From: Ferruginibacter sp. | Lineage (GTDB): Bacteria; Bacteroidota; Bacteroidia; Chitinophagales; Chitinophagaceae | Length of the DNA: 41,564 nucleotides | Assembly: GCF_014377975.1 (NCBI RefSeq) | Contig: NZ_JACMOO010000149.1 | Coordinates: forward strand, 1 to 41,564 | Reading direction: 5' to 3' | Part shown: positions 23,763-31,029 of the stretch, piece by piece | Layout: each line of letters begins with the position of its first letter | Position numbering within the stretch: position 1 is the stretch's first letter | Program-made: the position numbers and the translations under genes | The notes under the pieces: generated by a model | Database searches by the model: none | Seen by the model: the letters and a program-made list of their open reading frames with translations, nothing else | What the model was told of the DNA's origin: nothing

Positions 23763-25196
23763 ATGCTTATTATGACTGAGACGACAACCACTTTTAAACC
23801 TTCGCTGAGTTTGTTTGATGCTACCATGATTGTGGCAGGGTCAATGATAGGGTCGGGAATTTTTATTGTAAGTGCAGATATGCTGAAAGAAATGGGCAGC
23901 GCCGGCTGGCTGCTGGCTGCATGGGTAATTACCGGTTTTATGACGTTGACAGCAGCACTTAGTTATGGCGAATTAAGTGCCATGTTTCCAAAAGCAGGAG
24001 GTCAATATGTTTACCTGAAAGAATCCTATAATCCGCTAATAGGTTTTTTATACGGATGGAGTTTTTTTGCTGTAATACAAACAGGTACCATTGCGGCGGT
24101 AGCAGTAGGCTTTGCAAAATTTGCAGGCTATTTTATTCCGGCACTGGCGTGGGACGATGTAAATACTTTTAGTCTGTTGAGTTTAAAAGTTCATTACGCA
24201 CAATTAGTTGCGATAGCACTTATCGTTCTTTTAACGCTTATAAATACTAGAGGGATAGAAACCGGTAAAATCATTCAGAGCATTTTTACTTCTACCAAAC
24301 TGCTTTCCTTATTTGGATTAATTATAGCAGGTTTTATTGCCTTTAACTGGAACGTGTGGCACGCTAACTGGCAAAACGCATGGGTAATGCAAAAACTTAC
24401 TAAAACAACTAATGGTATTGATTTTACACCACTAATGATGGGAGCAGCCTTAGGTGCAATGGCGAGTGCAATGGTGGGTAGTATTTTCAGCAGTGACGCC
24501 TGGAATAACGTAACTTTTATTGCAGGTGAAATAAAAAATCCCCGACGAAATATTGGTCTTAGTTTGATGCTTGGCACGTTGGTAGTAACCATTATTTATA
24601 TTTTACTGAATGTAGTTTACCTGGCAACGGTTCCTTTAAATGAGCTTGCATTTGCAAGAGATAACCGGGTAGCCTTGAGTGCATCAGATGCTATTTTTGG
24701 CAGCAGTGGTACTATTATCATTGCAATCATGATCATGATTTCCACCTTTGGCTGCAATAACGGTTTAATACTCGCTGGTGCAAGGGTATATAATACGATG
24801 GCAAAAGACGGGTTATTTTTTAAACAGGCAGGAGCGCTCAACAAAAATGCCGTGCCTGAATTTGCATTATGGATACAATGCCTGGTGGCGGCGCTGTTGT
24901 GTTTAAGCGGCAAATATGGCGACCTACTGGATATGATCTCTTTTGTGGTAGTGATGTTTTATGCATTTACAATTGCCGGTATCTTTATTTTAAGAAAGAA
25001 AATGCCGGATGCAGACCGGCCTTATAAAGCTTTTGGTTACCCGGTACTACCAGCTATTTATATTTTAATGGCCCCTTCTTTTTGTATTTTGCTGATAGCA
25101 TTTAAACCCGCATTTACCTGGCCAGGATTGATAGTTGTATTGATTGGCATACCAATTTATTATATTGCAGTGCGAAATAAAAAAGTAACGGAATAA
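23763..25196 (+). CDS. APC superfamily amino acid permease
   Basis: A 477-residue inner membrane protein with about 12 hydrophobic segments. The first helix carries the APC substrate-site signature MIVAGSMIGSGIFIVSADM, followed by GSAGWLLAAWVITGFMTLTAALSYGELSAMFPKAGGQYVYLKE, the best known APC family stretch (residues about 45-85). Such proteins import or exchange amino acids using a proton or counter-substrate; the substrate is not predictable here. The frame starts at ATG 23763, but the ATG at 23772-23774 (MTETTTT) is an equally good start. A 13-nt palindrome TTTACCGGGTAAA overlaps the first ATG. The DUF4254 gene follows 11 nt after the stop, so they may share a transcript. Confidence 0.92.
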   Translation: MLIMTETTTTFKPSLSLFDATMIVAGSMIGSGIFIVSADMLKEMGSAGWLLAAWVITGFMTLTAALSYGELSAMFPKAGGQYVYLKESYNPLIGFLYGWSFFAVIQTGTIAAVAVGFAKFAGYFIPALAWDDVNTFSLLSLKVHYAQLVAIALIVLLTLINTRGIETGKIIQSIFTSTKLLSLFGLIIAGFIAFNWNVWHANWQNAWVMQKLTKTTNGIDFTPLMMGAALGAMASAMVGSIFSSDAWNNVTFIAGEIKNPRRNIGLSLMLGTLVVTIIYILLNVVYLATVPLNELAFARDNRVALSASDAIFGSSGTIIIAIMIMISTFGCNNGLILAGARVYNTMAKDGLFFKQAGALNKNAVPEFALWIQCLVAALLCLSGKYGDLLDMISFVVVMFYAFTIAGIFILRKKMPDADRPYKAFGYPVLPAIYILMAPSFCILLIAFKPAFTWPGLIVVLIGIPIYYIAVRNKKVTE

Positions 25197-25207
25197 ATTT
25201 TTTTTGA

Positions 25208-25819
25208 ATGATGATAAGTGCATTGTGCAATAATATTTTTGATAGTAGTATCCGCAATTATCACCAAATTGATAGCGTGCATGCGCCTGCCAGCAATCCT
25301 TTTTCTGTTGATACTTTAGAGCATCTGTTGTATAATAAAAACTGGATTGATACCGTTCAGTGGCACTTGGAAGATATTGTACGCAATCCCCATATTGATC
25401 CGATGGAGGGGTTATCTCTAAAAAGAAAGATTGATGTTTCCAATCAATTGAGAACGGATATGGTGGAATATATTGACAGCTATTTTTTAGCGCAATACAA
25501 AAAAACCGAGCACAAAAATACAGCTACAATTAATACAGAAAGCCCGGCATGGGCCATTGATCGTTTGTCCATTCTGGCACTCAAAATTTATCACATGAAT
25601 GTAGAAGCGCACCGCAAAAATGCAAGCGCCCGGCACATCATTGACTGTACTGATAAACTGGCTGTTTTGATGGAGCAGCGCAAAGATCTTTCAACCGCTA
25701 TTGATGAATTGCTTGCTGATATTGAAAGTGGCGATAAGTACATGAAAGTGTACAAACAGATGAAAATGTACAACGATCCGGGATTGAATCCTGTTTTGTA
25801 CCAACAGCAAATCAAATAA
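25208..25819 (+). CDS. DUF4254 domain protein
   Basis: A 203-residue, largely helical soluble protein. It matches DUF4254 by its features: NLLYNKNWIDTVQWHLEDIVRNP-type segment (here LYNKNWIDTVQWHLEDIVRN, residues 39-58), IDPMEGLSLKRKIDVSNQLR, and TESPAWAIDRLSILALKIYHM followed by a Glu/Lys-rich helical end. In Bacteroidota this domain is usually encoded next to a GT9 glycosyltransferase, as here, where the GT9 start codon directly follows the stop. No biochemical function is known; a helper role in LPS sugar addition is an inference from that linkage. ATG occurs twice in a row (25208, 25211). Confidence 0.85.
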   Translation: MMISALCNNIFDSSIRNYHQIDSVHAPASNPFSVDTLEHLLYNKNWIDTVQWHLEDIVRNPHIDPMEGLSLKRKIDVSNQLRTDMVEYIDSYFLAQYKKTEHKNTATINTESPAWAIDRLSILALKIYHMNVEAHRKNASARHIIDCTDKLAVLMEQRKDLSTAIDELLADIESGDKYMKVYKQMKMYNDPGLNPVLYQQQIK

Positions 25820-26845
25820 GTGCAACTACCGCAACATATACTGGTAATCAGGTTTTCTGCCATGGGCGATGTTGCCATGACCGTACCGGTAATAAAAAAA
25901 ATACTGGAACAAAATCCACAGCTAATGGTCACGGTGGTATCGAACGCATTTTTTCAACCACTTTTCCAGGGAATAGAACGTTGCCATTTTCATCCTGCCT
26001 ATTTAAAAAAACAACACAAGGGGCCCGCAGGTATTTTCCGGCTGTATAAAGAGTTAAAGTCAGCAACAACATTTACTGCCATTGCAGATCTGCACAGTGT
26101 TTTACGTTCTTCTTTATTAAAAACATTTTTTAGTTTAAGTGGGTTTAAAACGGCTACTATTGATAAGGGAAGAAAAGAAAAAAAAGCACTAACAAGAAAA
26201 GAAAATAAAATTTTTAAACCACTTACTACTACGCATGAGCGTTATGCACAGGTATTAAGACAACTCGGATATGTTGCAGAACTTAAAAATCAGTCACCGG
26301 TTTTTCCTGCGCAAACTATTCCACTTCCGGCAGTAAAAATTTTTGAATCTGGTAAAAAAATAATTGGTGTTGCTCCCTTTGCACAGTACACAGAAAAAAT
26401 GTATCCCATCGAAAAAATGAAAGCAGTGGTGCAGCAACTGACTTATGGAAATAATGTGGTATTGCTTTTTGGTGGTGGTGAAAATGAATCGGCTATTTTG
26501 CAGCAATGGGAAGATGATATGGTAGGTGTAAATAATATGGCTGGAAAATTTTCATTTGAAGAAGAACTTGCCATCATCAGCAATCTGACTGTAATGGTTA
26601 GTATGGATTCTGCCAATATGCACCTGGCTGCTTTATTTGGTACACCGGTAGTTAGCATTTGGGGAGCAACGCATCCGTATGCCGGCTTTACAAGCTGGGC
26701 ACAACTTCCGCAGAATATTGTTCAGGCCACATTGTATTGCCGCCCCTGTTCTGTATTTGGCAACAAGCCCTGCTACCGTGGCGACCATGCCTGTATGAAC
26801 ATGATAACACAACAAATGATTGTTGAAAAAATAACAAATAGTTGA
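25820..26845 (+). CDS. Glycosyltransferase family 9 (LPS heptosyltransferase-like)
   Basis: A 341-residue protein with the GT-B architecture of ADP-heptose:LPS heptosyltransferases. The N-terminal motif is ILVIRFSAMGDVAMTVPVIK (residues 6-25), and the C-terminal nucleotide-sugar domain has VLLFGGGENE, NMAGKFSFEEELAIIS, MVSMDSANMHLAALFGTPVVSIWGATHP near residues 255-285 and a cysteine-rich end (LYCRPCSVFGNKPCYRGDHACM). It would add a heptose or similar sugar to the LPS core at the inner membrane. The start is GTG at 25820, immediately after the TAA of the DUF4254 gene, so translation is probably coupled. Confidence 0.9.
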   Translation: MQLPQHILVIRFSAMGDVAMTVPVIKKILEQNPQLMVTVVSNAFFQPLFQGIERCHFHPAYLKKQHKGPAGIFRLYKELKSATTFTAIADLHSVLRSSLLKTFFSLSGFKTATIDKGRKEKKALTRKENKIFKPLTTTHERYAQVLRQLGYVAELKNQSPVFPAQTIPLPAVKIFESGKKIIGVAPFAQYTEKMYPIEKMKAVVQQLTYGNNVVLLFGGGENESAILQQWEDDMVGVNNMAGKFSFEEELAIISNLTVMVSMDSANMHLAALFGTPVVSIWGATHPYAGFTSWAQLPQNIVQATLYCRPCSVFGNKPCYRGDHACMNMITQQMIVEKITNS

Positions 26846-27048
26846 TTTTTATTTTTTAAGCCCCACCATTGATTCTTTTCTAACAATCATTCATTACCGT
26901 TGCTTTAAGAGGAACAAAATAAATCACAAGCTTTAATTTTTTTTATTGAATGGGTAAAAGCTGTTTCGCCGAATGGATGATAACGGTTGCTCAAATAATG
27001 ATTGTCTTATAAATCAGCTAATTTCGCTCTTAATAAAACATTCAATCA

Positions 27049-28005
27049 ATGCAAAAAATTTCATTGGCAATACATGGAGGGGCTGGTACTATTTTAAAGG
27101 AAGACATGACGCCTGAATTAGAAAGAGCATACCTTCAGGGGCTGGAAGATGCACTGGCAGCAGGTTATGTGATATTGGAAGCAGGAGGTTCTTCTACCAG
27201 CGCCGTAAAAGCTGTGGTGGTAAGTTTAGAAGATAATGTGTTATTCAATGCTGGTCGTGGTTCTGTATTTACCAAAGAAGGGGTACAGGAAATGGATGCG
27301 GCTATTATGGCTGGGAAAGATCTTACGGCAGGTGCAGTGGCAGGTGTACGCAATGTGCGCAACCCGGTAGAACTCGCAATGGAAGTGATGTGCAACAGCA
27401 ACCACGTTTTTTTAAGTGGAAAAGGTGCCAATGATTTTGCCCTTAAGCAAGGTATTAAATTAGAACCGGATGAATTTTTCTTTTCACAATTCAGGTTCGA
27501 TCAGTGGAAGCAAATGCAGGGCAGTGACGACTATTCGCTGGACCATACCCAACAGCAAACGGAAGAATTGATAAAAGATAAAAAGTTTGGAACTGTTGGA
27601 GCGGTTGCCTGCGATTGTAATGGCAATATTGCAGCTGCAACAAGCACCGGAGGAATGACCAATAAAAAATATGGCCGGATTGGGGATAGTCCGTTAATTG
27701 GCGCCGGTACTTATGCCAATAATAAAACCTGTGCCATTAGTTGCACCGGCCATGGCGAACCATTTATACGCAGTGTGGCAGCGTATGACGTAAGTTGCCT
27801 GATGGAATACAAGGGCATGACTTTGATAGAAGCCATGAATGAAGTGGTGAATATTAAGTTGCCAAAAATGGATGGTGAAGGAGGAATGATTGGTGTGGAT
27901 GCAGCCGGCAATGTGGCTTTGTTATTTAACAGCACAGGTATGTACCGCGGTGCAAGAAGTAGTGATGGAACAAATTTTACAAGGATTTATAAAGACCAGA
28001 TTTAA
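27049..28005 (+). CDS. Isoaspartyl peptidase / L-asparaginase (Ntn hydrolase, plant type)
   Basis: A 318-residue Asparaginase_2 protein. It starts MQKISLAIHGGAGTILKED, the family N-terminus, with NAGRGSVFTKEGVQEMDAAIMAG near residues 66-88. The autocleavage site is KKFGTVGAVACD: Thr182, after Gly181, becomes the N-terminal nucleophile of the beta chain. The oxyanion and substrate motifs RIGDSPLIGAGTYA and SCTGHGEPFIR follow. The enzyme hydrolyses beta-aspartyl dipeptides from damaged proteins and L-asparagine. There is no signal peptide, so it acts in the cytosol, unlike some exported relatives. A -7-like TAATTTCG at 27019-27026 is a possible promoter. An AT-rich inverted repeat lies just past the stop. 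Confidence 0.93.
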   Translation: MQKISLAIHGGAGTILKEDMTPELERAYLQGLEDALAAGYVILEAGGSSTSAVKAVVVSLEDNVLFNAGRGSVFTKEGVQEMDAAIMAGKDLTAGAVAGVRNVRNPVELAMEVMCNSNHVFLSGKGANDFALKQGIKLEPDEFFFSQFRFDQWKQMQGSDDYSLDHTQQQTEELIKDKKFGTVGAVACDCNGNIAAATSTGGMTNKKYGRIGDSPLIGAGTYANNKTCAISCTGHGEPFIRSVAAYDVSCLMEYKGMTLIEAMNEVVNIKLPKMDGEGGMIGVDAAGNVALLFNSTGMYRGARSSDGTNFTRIYKDQI

Positions 28006-28162
28006 TTAATAATTGATAATTATTAAATTGAAAATACAATTCATGCGTAATCAATATTAAAATTAATGATAAAAACTCTATACTGTTTTGTACAAGAGGA
28101 ACTGCATCGATAATATCCGTTACCTCATTAACAGCTTAATCCATACTTTTTTATTTTCATTA

Positions 28163-28801
28163 CTACTGTGTAAAAGTTATAGTAACTTTCTTAAATCCGA
28201 CACTGGTTAAAAAATTTTCTATTAATAATTTTGCTTTATCAGATGCCTTTGGTAAAATATTTTGTCTCAGTACAGTGATGATCAGCTTATCTTTTAGCTT
28301 CATTTTAAGTGCTCTTACTTCTGCATCTGTCCAGGTACCGGTTTCTTCAAATGTTTCAAAATCAGATGGATTTAGAATAACCTGCAGCAGTAAGGCTTTT
28401 GGCAGCTTGACGGATACAGAATCGCGCTGTACAAAAACGTCTTTGTCAGTTAATTTAGCCAGGTCTACTCCGGCCAGTACTTTTCCTTTACCAATCAAAA
28501 CCATTTTTTTATCGGCATATCTAAGATCGGGTACATTCAATAAAGTGGGTACGAGGGGATTGTTAAAAATAGAATTGCCTTTTATCGTCTCTTCAATTAC
28601 CACTTCATTGTAAGCAGTAATGGTAATTAATTGAGCAAGAGAATTGATCTCTTTTATTACAATGGCCGTATTTTCAATTTCAAGTGGTTTGCTCTTAAAA
28701 ATATCAGTAAAAGAAGGCAACCATTTTATTTTCTGAAATAATAAAATTACTGCCAGCAACAGTAATACAAGCCACAAATATTTGGTGATAGTGTTGCGCA
28801 T
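28163..28801 (-). CDS. DUF4230 domain protein, membrane-anchored
   Basis: A 212-residue protein with an N-terminal anchor (YLWLVLLLLAVILLFQ, residues 8-23) and a DUF4230 domain outside. Visible domain traits are EINSLAQLITITAYNEVVIEE, then KMVLIGKGKVLAGVDLAKL near residues 100-118, VSVKLPKALLLQVILNPSDF near 132-152 and a helical C-terminus ending GFKKVTITF. DUF4230 proteins are common in Bacteroidota and in Firmicutes, with unknown role, and often occur in pairs. Its ATG overlaps the TAA of the upstream DUF4230 gene by one base, so the two are translated from one mRNA. Confidence 0.82.
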   Translation of the reverse strand: MRNTITKYLWLVLLLLAVILLFQKIKWLPSFTDIFKSKPLEIENTAIVIKEINSLAQLITITAYNEVVIEETIKGNSIFNNPLVPTLLNVPDLRYADKKMVLIGKGKVLAGVDLAKLTDKDVFVQRDSVSVKLPKALLLQVILNPSDFETFEETGTWTDAEVRALKMKLKDKLIITVLRQNILPKASDKAKLLIENFLTSVGFKKVTITFTQ

Positions 28802-29367
28802 TAATTTTTTGTGGGTGTTATAGTATCAAAATGAATAATGATTTTTTCGAATCCCAGCCTGTGCAAAAAATTATTTACAAACAATGCGGCATTGGTTTCT
28901 GCAGTTTGTAAAATACCCAGTTCTGCAATGCTTGCGTTAATCTGGTTTTCTGCCTGTATGGCCAAGGCATTTCGTTCTTCACCGGTAAATGTTTGCCTTA
29001 ATACATCCACCTGTTCGTACTCTTCCACAATGTCTTCGGGCTTTATATTTACGGCAATCATTTTTGAATGTGGTAGTGTAAGCGTAATATTTTTTCCTTC
29101 AATATTTACCTGGTTACTTGTAATTTTACTAAGGTCAATACCCGCTGTGAGTGTAGCTTTACAGCTCATTAATATTTTTCGGTCGCCAATTTTGTACCAG
29201 GTTTTATTGTCGTTGGCTTTAATAATTTTGGTAACAACATATTCCACCGTTGCCAGATCATTCATTTGTTGCAATGCCATTACCTGCTGCAGTTGGTTTT
29301 CTTTTTTATTACAAGCTGTACAAAAAATTACCAGTAGCAAAACCGGGCGGTATTTTTTAAAAAACAT
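28801..29367 (-). CDS. DUF4230 domain protein, probable lipoprotein
   Basis: A 188-residue protein starting MFFKKYRPVLLLVIFCTACNKKENQ. The hydrophobic segment before Cys with no long mature helix suggests a lipoprotein, although FCTAC is not a canonical lipobox. The domain features match the downstream paralogue: LATVEYVVTKIIKAND, ILMSCKATLTAGIDLSKI, ITLTLPHSKMIAVNIKPEDI, and the C-terminal NNFLHRLGFEKIIIHFD. The frame is open up to 29424, but that start would lie over the promoter and first codon of divergent ispD, so ATG 29365-29367 is preferred. The role is unknown. The shared layout of the two genes suggests an old duplication. Confidence 0.8.
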   Translation of the reverse strand: MFFKKYRPVLLLVIFCTACNKKENQLQQVMALQQMNDLATVEYVVTKIIKANDNKTWYKIGDRKILMSCKATLTAGIDLSKITSNQVNIEGKNITLTLPHSKMIAVNIKPEDIVEEYEQVDVLRQTFTGEERNALAIQAENQINASIAELGILQTAETNAALFVNNFLHRLGFEKIIIHFDTITPTKN

Positions 29368-29410
29368 GGATGCAAAATAATTACTAATATTTATTATACC
29401 CGAAAAATTA

Positions 29411-29418
29411 TAATTTTG
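29411..29418 (+). promoter_or_regulatory. -7 promoter element next to the ispD start
   Basis: TAATTTTG ends 5 nt before ATG 29424, so the ispD transcript would have almost no leader. A clear TTG box is absent. Confidence 0.5.
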
Positions 29419-29423
29419 CGCCA

Positions 29424-30098
29424 ATGAAAAAAGTAGCAGTAGTAGTAGCAGGCGGAACCGGCAGCAGGATGAATAGTATAATTCCGAAACAGTTTTTACT
29501 GATTAAAGGTAAGCCGGTATTGTATTATACCCTTTATACATTTTTACAATCTTACAACGACCTTACAGTAATATTGGTACTGCCCGAAGAGCATATAGCT
29601 GCCGGGCAGGAAATTATTGATGCGTTTTTTGATTATAAAAGAATCCAGATTACCGCAGGCGGCCGTACAAGATTTCACTCGGTACAAAATGGATTAGAAT
29701 TGATAACGGAAGAGTGTATGGTATTTGTGCACGATGGAGTTAGATGCCTCCTTACAAAAAATTTGATAAAACGCTGTTATGAAGCAGCACTTGAATTTGG
29801 CTCTGCAATACCGGTAACAGAATGTAAAGACAGTGTTCGTTTAATAAGAGGGGATGACAATGAAGCATTTGACCGGGGAAAGGTTAAGCTGGTACAAACT
29901 CCGCAAACTTTTCACAGTAAAATTTTACTACCTGCCTTTAAGATAGATTACAAAGATAAATTTACCGACGAAGCCACTGTGGTAGAGGCTTTTGGCTTAA
30001 AAGTACACTTGGTAGAAGGAGAGGAAGGCAATATTAAAATTACCAAACCAATGGATATATTTATTGCAGAACAGTTGTTATTAGCATCGGCTGATTAA
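29424..30098 (+). CDS. ispD: 2-C-methyl-D-erythritol 4-phosphate cytidylyltransferase IspD
   Basis: A 224-residue nucleotidyltransferase with the IspD motif VVAGGTGSRMNSIIPKQFLLI (residues 6-26; G-x-G-x-R-M and the PKQ Lys contact CTP and the substrate), VFVHDGVRCLL near residue 98, and AIPVTECKDSVR then VKLVQTPQTFHSKILLPAF. The C-terminus ends GNIKITKPMDIFIAEQLL, as in the family. It makes CDP-methylerythritol in the MEP route to isoprenoid precursors. No other MEP genes are in the window. It starts at ATG 29424, 5 nt after a TAATTTTG promoter element, and is divergent from the DUF4230 pair. Confidence 0.95.
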   Translation: MKKVAVVVAGGTGSRMNSIIPKQFLLIKGKPVLYYTLYTFLQSYNDLTVILVLPEEHIAAGQEIIDAFFDYKRIQITAGGRTRFHSVQNGLELITEECMVFVHDGVRCLLTKNLIKRCYEAALEFGSAIPVTECKDSVRLIRGDDNEAFDRGKVKLVQTPQTFHSKILLPAFKIDYKDKFTDEATVVEAFGLKVHLVEGEEGNIKITKPMDIFIAEQLLLASAD

Positions 30099-30115
30099 TG
30101 GATAATAAAATAGAT

Positions 30116-31027
30116 TTATTTCTGAAACCATTTCATCCACAAAGGCAACCTGTTTAATTTTAATCCTGCGTATTTTTCTTCTATTGCGCCAAAGCTGCCG
30201 TAAAAAAATGCCAGTCCTGGTACATCACTTCCTTCAAGATCTAACAATAAATTTTGCTCCGCATTATCCTTAATAAACGCATTGATAAGCAAATGTGATG
30301 CACCGTAATTTTTACTATTGGGATGGTTACCTACTAAAATATAATAAGCCCTGCCATGCGAAAATAGAAAGGCTGCCGATGCCAGCAACTGTCCTTTAAT
30401 TGAGTAAATACCATACGTAACAGCTTTTTTTTGTTGATGAAAATAGCAGTACACTTTTTTAAAATTATCATGATCCTGACTGGTGACAGGGGAGAATTTT
30501 TTTGACTTTTCCTGCGCCAATATTATTACGTCAGCTATATCAATATTTTTTTTTACAATACAGTTTAAATTTATTGATTTTTTGATGTTGCGTTTAATGT
30601 TGTTACGGAAATTAGCGTATAATTTTTCATAATTATCGTTTAGTGGCAATATGTAATTCATTCTTTCGTACAAACTATAATTGGGTAATTTAAAACGATT
30701 GGCATTGTTAAGATAAATATCCCAGTACTTAAATTTTGCTGGTATGGAATTTAAAAAATCGGTCACTACACTCTCTGAAATATTTCTGCCAAATACACCA
30801 AGTACTGCAGTAAAAAACGGCTGGTACAAATAATTGATTCCATATTTTTTATTCCATGTCAATGGCATCACTGCTTCATAATCATTTAATATCAAAGCAT
30901 CCCAATGTTTTGCCATGGTATCCAGATAAAAGGAATATGCGTACACCAATCCATTGCCCGCAGTATCAATGCAGGTATCCCACTTTAATTTGTCTATTTG
31001 CTGATATTCTATGTAGCGTATGGGCAC
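30116..31027 (-). CDS. GNAT/FemAB-like acetyltransferase-fold protein
   Basis: A 303-residue protein that resembles CelD/FemAB-type double-GNAT enzymes (Acetyltransf_6). Motifs include PLTWNKKYGINYLYQPFFTAVLGVF near residue 54-78, LYANFRNNIKRNIKKSINLN near 134-153 (the 'hRRxxxKA'-type segment of the group), and GIYSIKGQLLASAAFLF then YYILVGNHPNSKNYGASHLLINAFIKD near 205-255. The end LDLEGSDVPGLAFFYGSFGA fits the terminal GNAT core. Members transfer aminoacyl or acyl groups; the substrate here is unknown. It starts with GTG at 31025-31027, two bases after the stop of the M1 peptidase gene, so the pair is co-transcribed. Confidence 0.78.
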   Translation of the reverse strand: MPIRYIEYQQIDKLKWDTCIDTAGNGLVYAYSFYLDTMAKHWDALILNDYEAVMPLTWNKKYGINYLYQPFFTAVLGVFGRNISESVVTDFLNSIPAKFKYWDIYLNNANRFKLPNYSLYERMNYILPLNDNYEKLYANFRNNIKRNIKKSINLNCIVKKNIDIADVIILAQEKSKKFSPVTSQDHDNFKKVYCYFHQQKKAVTYGIYSIKGQLLASAAFLFSHGRAYYILVGNHPNSKNYGASHLLINAFIKDNAEQNLLLDLEGSDVPGLAFFYGSFGAIEEKYAGLKLNRLPLWMKWFQK

Positions 31028-31029
31028 GG

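Noticed and set aside
29368-29424. N-terminal extension of the second DUF4230 protein to 29424
   Set aside because: It would overlap the ispD promoter and first codon and would put 19 residues before a good signal sequence.
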